From: CAZJYI01 sp964550025
Lineage (GTDB): Bacteria > Verrucomicrobiota > Kiritimatiellia > UBA8416 > CAYOBW01
Direction: 5' to 3'
NCBI GenBank assembly: GCA_964550025.1
Contig: CAZJYI010000228.1
Coordinates: 1-13,880, forward strand
DNA: 13,880 nt
A program made the translations under genes and the position numbers. Positions 12,643-13,880 of the stretch are shown here, one piece after another. A model generated the notes under the pieces. It did not search any database. It was not told the origin of the DNA and saw nothing but the letters and a program-made list of their open reading frames with translations. Every line of letters starts with the position of its first letter. The first letter of the stretch is position 1.

Positions 12643-12847
12643 CCTGTCCGAAAAGGGCGGGTCGTGCGGTTGCCCCCGTAGGACGGTGCTCCTGCGCCGT
12701 CCTTGTGGCAGGGCGAGGAGGCAGGGAAGAGAAAGTTGCGGCACTTTGTTCCATTCTCTCTCCATTTCTGCCTCCGTGCTGCCTCCATGGACGGCGCGGA
12801 GCACCGTCCTACTTTGCGCCCGCACTCACAACCCCTTTTCGGACAGG
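12643..12847. mobile_element. MITE-like ~205-bp palindromic element with perfect 15-bp terminal repeats
   Basis: The ends CCTGTCCGAAAAGGG (12643-12657) and CCCTTTTCGGACAGG (12833-12847) are perfect inverted repeats. Internal arms 12678-12702 and 12789-12812 (GTAGGACGGTGCTCC ... against GGAGCACCGTCCTAC) pair with one extra base. Further complementarity continues to the centre, where AAAGT/ACTTT closes a 6-nt loop near 12737-12752. The whole element folds into one long hairpin and encodes no transposase. AGTGCG lies just outside both ends (12635-12640 and 12852-12857), offset by two and four bases, so a target duplication is possible but not clean. It sits between a DUF3634-like gene and the 38-aa ORF and interrupts no recognisable gene. 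Confidence 0.8.
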
Positions 12848-12857
12848 ATCAAGTGCG

Positions 12858-13127
12858 TCATTCCCTGTTTGCAGCCCAGACGTTGCGAAGACGCTGGCGC
12901 AGTGCTTCGGGCACGCCGAAGAGCCGGAGTTTGAAGCCAGAGCCTCCGCCGGAAAACGCGTGAATGCATGCGGCCTCAATACCCGCATTTTGGGCAAGCT
13001 GAGAGAGCGCGGAGACAAGCCTCGCCCGGGGCTTGCCACGTCGCGGAAACGCTCTGCCATCGGCGATGACAATGGTGGTGTCGCCGAGAGGAAGAAGTGC
13101 AACGAGTTGCATCCAGAGTCTCTTCAT
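12858..13127 (-). CDS. DUF3634-like small protein
   Basis: ATG 13127 opens an 89-aa product: a hydrophobic start (MKRLWMQLVALLPLGDTTIV), a strand with a basic turn (IADGRAFPRRGKPRARLVSA), a helix (LSQLAQNAGIEAAC), and a C-terminus GFKLRLFGVPEALRQRLRNV. The order 'V-x-x-G-x-x-x-x-x-R-G-x-x-x-x-x-[FL]', a helix, then '[FR]-L-x-F-x-x-x-[IV]-P-x-x-x-x-Q-R-[LF]-R-N-V-W' is what I recall of the DUF3634 family, whose function is unknown. The family name is assigned from memory and needs a profile search. The upstream gene ends 34 nt away. The stop is directly next to the outer edge of the MITE-like element. Confidence 0.65.
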   Translation of the reverse strand: MKRLWMQLVALLPLGDTTIVIADGRAFPRRGKPRARLVSALSQLAQNAGIEAACIHAFSGGGSGFKLRLFGVPEALRQRLRNVWAANRE

Positions 13128-13161
13128 CTATCTTGCACCAAGTGGCGACGAGGCGCAGCCC

Positions 13162-13395
13162 CTAGGATGTCGCCTTCGCTGCTTGGTCCTGCAATTCCGT
13201 TTCGACTGCCTCCGCAAACTCAGCAGCGGATGTGCTGGGGTGAAGATAGTATGAGCTTCTCCAGAAGCTCTTTGCATGGAGAATTACCGTTCCGCGCTGG
13301 TTGTGGACGGACTTGATCAGGCAAAGAGGGATACGTTTCCTGATGGTCCCTTTTCTGATCAACCTGACTTCCTGCTCGCCCACTTCGTACGCCAC
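13162..13395 (-). CDS. Small PH-like-domain protein, GTG start
   Basis: The frame opens at GTG 13395 (a later GTG at 13383 is equally possible) and encodes 77 residues: MAYEVGEQEVRLIRKGTIRK, RIPLCLIKSVHNQRG, VILHAKSFWRSSYYLHPSTS, then a terminal helix AAEFAEAVETELQDQ. A first strand pair ending in 'R-I-P-L-x-x-I-x-S-V', more strands with an aromatic YYLHP, and a closing helix match the pattern of bacterial PH-like (bPH) domains. The resemblance is by eye. It lacks membrane segments. It overlaps the end of the upstream gene by 37 nt, an unusually long overlap, so a start inside the overlap or an indel in either gene must be considered. Confidence 0.55.
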   Translation of the reverse strand: MAYEVGEQEVRLIRKGTIRKRIPLCLIKSVHNQRGTVILHAKSFWRSSYYLHPSTSAAEFAEAVETELQDQAAKATS

Positions 13396-13760
13396 ACCTT
13401 CGTGATCTCTATTGACTCACAGCACAACTTGAACCCGGAGTCCTCACAGTCGAAGACCACGTAGTTCTTCCTGTCCCACTGGCGCTCTCGGATGTCCGAG
13501 ACCGCCAGCCCGGTGATCTGGCTGGTGTTGACCAACTTGACGTCGCTGATGTTGCGCATTGAGATACGAATGTGCGCGGATCCGTCCTGTTCCAGAGCGT
13601 CGGTTAGGATGAGCGTAAGGTCCTTCCGAAATATGCCGTCTCTCCCTATCACGTTGTCAATTCGAAGACTGCGCACATCCGTGAAGCGATGGAGGTACCC
13701 ATCGGGGATCAGTTCTCTGACGGCCGCGAAGCCATCCAGGGATGAGATGGGCACATTCAT
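13359..13760 (-). CDS. Unrecognised small beta-rich cytoplasmic protein
   Basis: I choose ATG 13760 (MNVPISSLDGFAAVRELIPD) because GGAG lies seven bases upstream and because the frame above it translates a 45-bp repeat motif. The 133-aa product is beta-rich: HRFTDVRSLRIDNVIG, LTLILTDALEQDGSAHIRIS, MRNISDVKLVNTS, then ITGLAVSDIRERQWDRKNYV and VFDCEDSGFKLCCESIEI. It has no signal peptide or membrane helix. The 'R-x-W-x-[RG]-x-x-[FY]-x-V-x-[DC]-x-E-x-x-x-x-x-[FL]-x-C-x-[ES]-[IV]-E-[IV]' ending is a pattern I associate with small immunity-like or cassette-borne proteins, but I can name no family. It is preceded by copy B of the motif also found before the gene at 10878. Confidence 0.65.
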   Translation of the reverse strand: MNVPISSLDGFAAVRELIPDGYLHRFTDVRSLRIDNVIGRDGIFRKDLTLILTDALEQDGSAHIRISMRNISDVKLVNTSQITGLAVSDIRERQWDRKNYVVFDCEDSGFKLCCESIEITKVWRTKWASRKSG

Positions 13761-13771
13761 GTATTCTCCAT

Positions 13772-13816
13772 GTCGAACGTCCTGCCTGTGTCTGCGGCGC
13801 CCCAGCGTCGTTAGGC
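13772..13816 (-). repeat. 45-bp leader/recombination-site-like motif, copy B
   Basis: Read on the minus strand it begins GCCTAACGACGCTGG and ends GACGTTCGAC, matching copy A (10889-10933) at 33 of 45 positions without gaps. The first seven bases, GCCTAAC, fit the integron attC R box RYYYAAC; the last seven, GTTCGAC, miss GTTRRRY. It ends 11 nt before ATG 13760. A further GCTCAAC box occurs at 13843-13849 on the same strand in the remaining 64-bp edge sequence, which has no gene. Confidence 0.6.
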
Positions 13817-13880
13817 ACCAGGCTGTGGGTGTGATCTTCTTTCGTTGAGCGGCCAAGGCTGAAAACAGCCTGAATTCTCA

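Noticed and set aside
4900..12850. Exact 13-base match TTCGGACAGGATC at 4900-4912 and at the MITE right end 12838-12850.
   Set aside because: About one to a few 13-base matches are expected by chance in a window of this size, so it does not show that the two elements are related.
12096..13316. A 406-residue plus-strand open frame, the longest in the right third.
   Set aside because: It is antisense to four minus-strand genes with ribosome sites or recognisable patterns, crosses the MITE-like palindrome, and its translation is rich in Ser, Arg, Cys and Pro without domain character. It is a GC-rich shadow frame.
1..13880. CRISPR arrays, tRNA or rRNA genes.
   Set aside because: No regularly spaced direct repeats with unique spacers, no tRNA cloverleaf signatures and no rRNA-like conserved blocks were found by reading.

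Overview
This 13.9-kb, GC-rich window looks like chromosomal accessory DNA of a PVC-group bacterium, most likely Kiritimatiellota or a close Verrucomicrobiota relative. That placement is inference. It rests on recognised gene types: a short right-handed beta-helix adhesin-like gene, a soluble relative of the C-terminal part of DUF2723 proteins, a small protein opening MGWGRTLFLGDMGNRLD, and the N-terminal domain of an integron-type integrase. No housekeeping gene and no rRNA or tRNA gene was seen.

The left half (1-6607) is read rightward. It holds the end of a TPR-like gene, a frameshifted beta-helix gene, a membrane-anchored protein with an internal duplication, a 476-aa exported DUF2723-C/TPR/HEAT-like protein, an exported unknown, a GTG-started small coiled-coil protein, a broken membrane-protein remnant beside a possible dispersed repeat, a secreted unknown carrying an in-frame inverted-repeat element, and an exported protein faintly like SIMPL. 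Stop/start overlaps and strong ribosome binding sites suggest that 1-3949 is largely operonic.

The two halves converge at 6608-6741. From 6742 to 8873 a compact leftward operon encodes small membrane or lipoprotein products: a BamE-like anchor, a 4-TM protein, a 3-TM protein with a GspF-like motif, a possibly frameshifted lipoprotein, a HEAT-like anchored protein and a pseudopilin-like protein. Several of these overlap as ATGA or TGATG. A cluster of three hairpins sits inside the operon. Further right is a lipoprotein with two DTG aspartic-protease lobes, whose 3' end runs into a pair of inverted CACARAA-type repeats.

From about 10150 to the right edge the window becomes a patchwork of very small leftward genes. 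It also holds a rightward integrase stump without a catalytic domain, a REP-like sequence, a ~205-bp palindromic MITE-like element with perfect 15-bp terminal repeats, and a 45-bp motif found 10-11 nt upstream of two unrelated start codons. The best candidate for something undescribed is this right-hand patchwork, which may be a decayed mobile gene-cassette region with a non-canonical recombination site. The sequence suggests this but does not prove it. Three or four apparent frame disruptions may be genuine decay or assembly indels.
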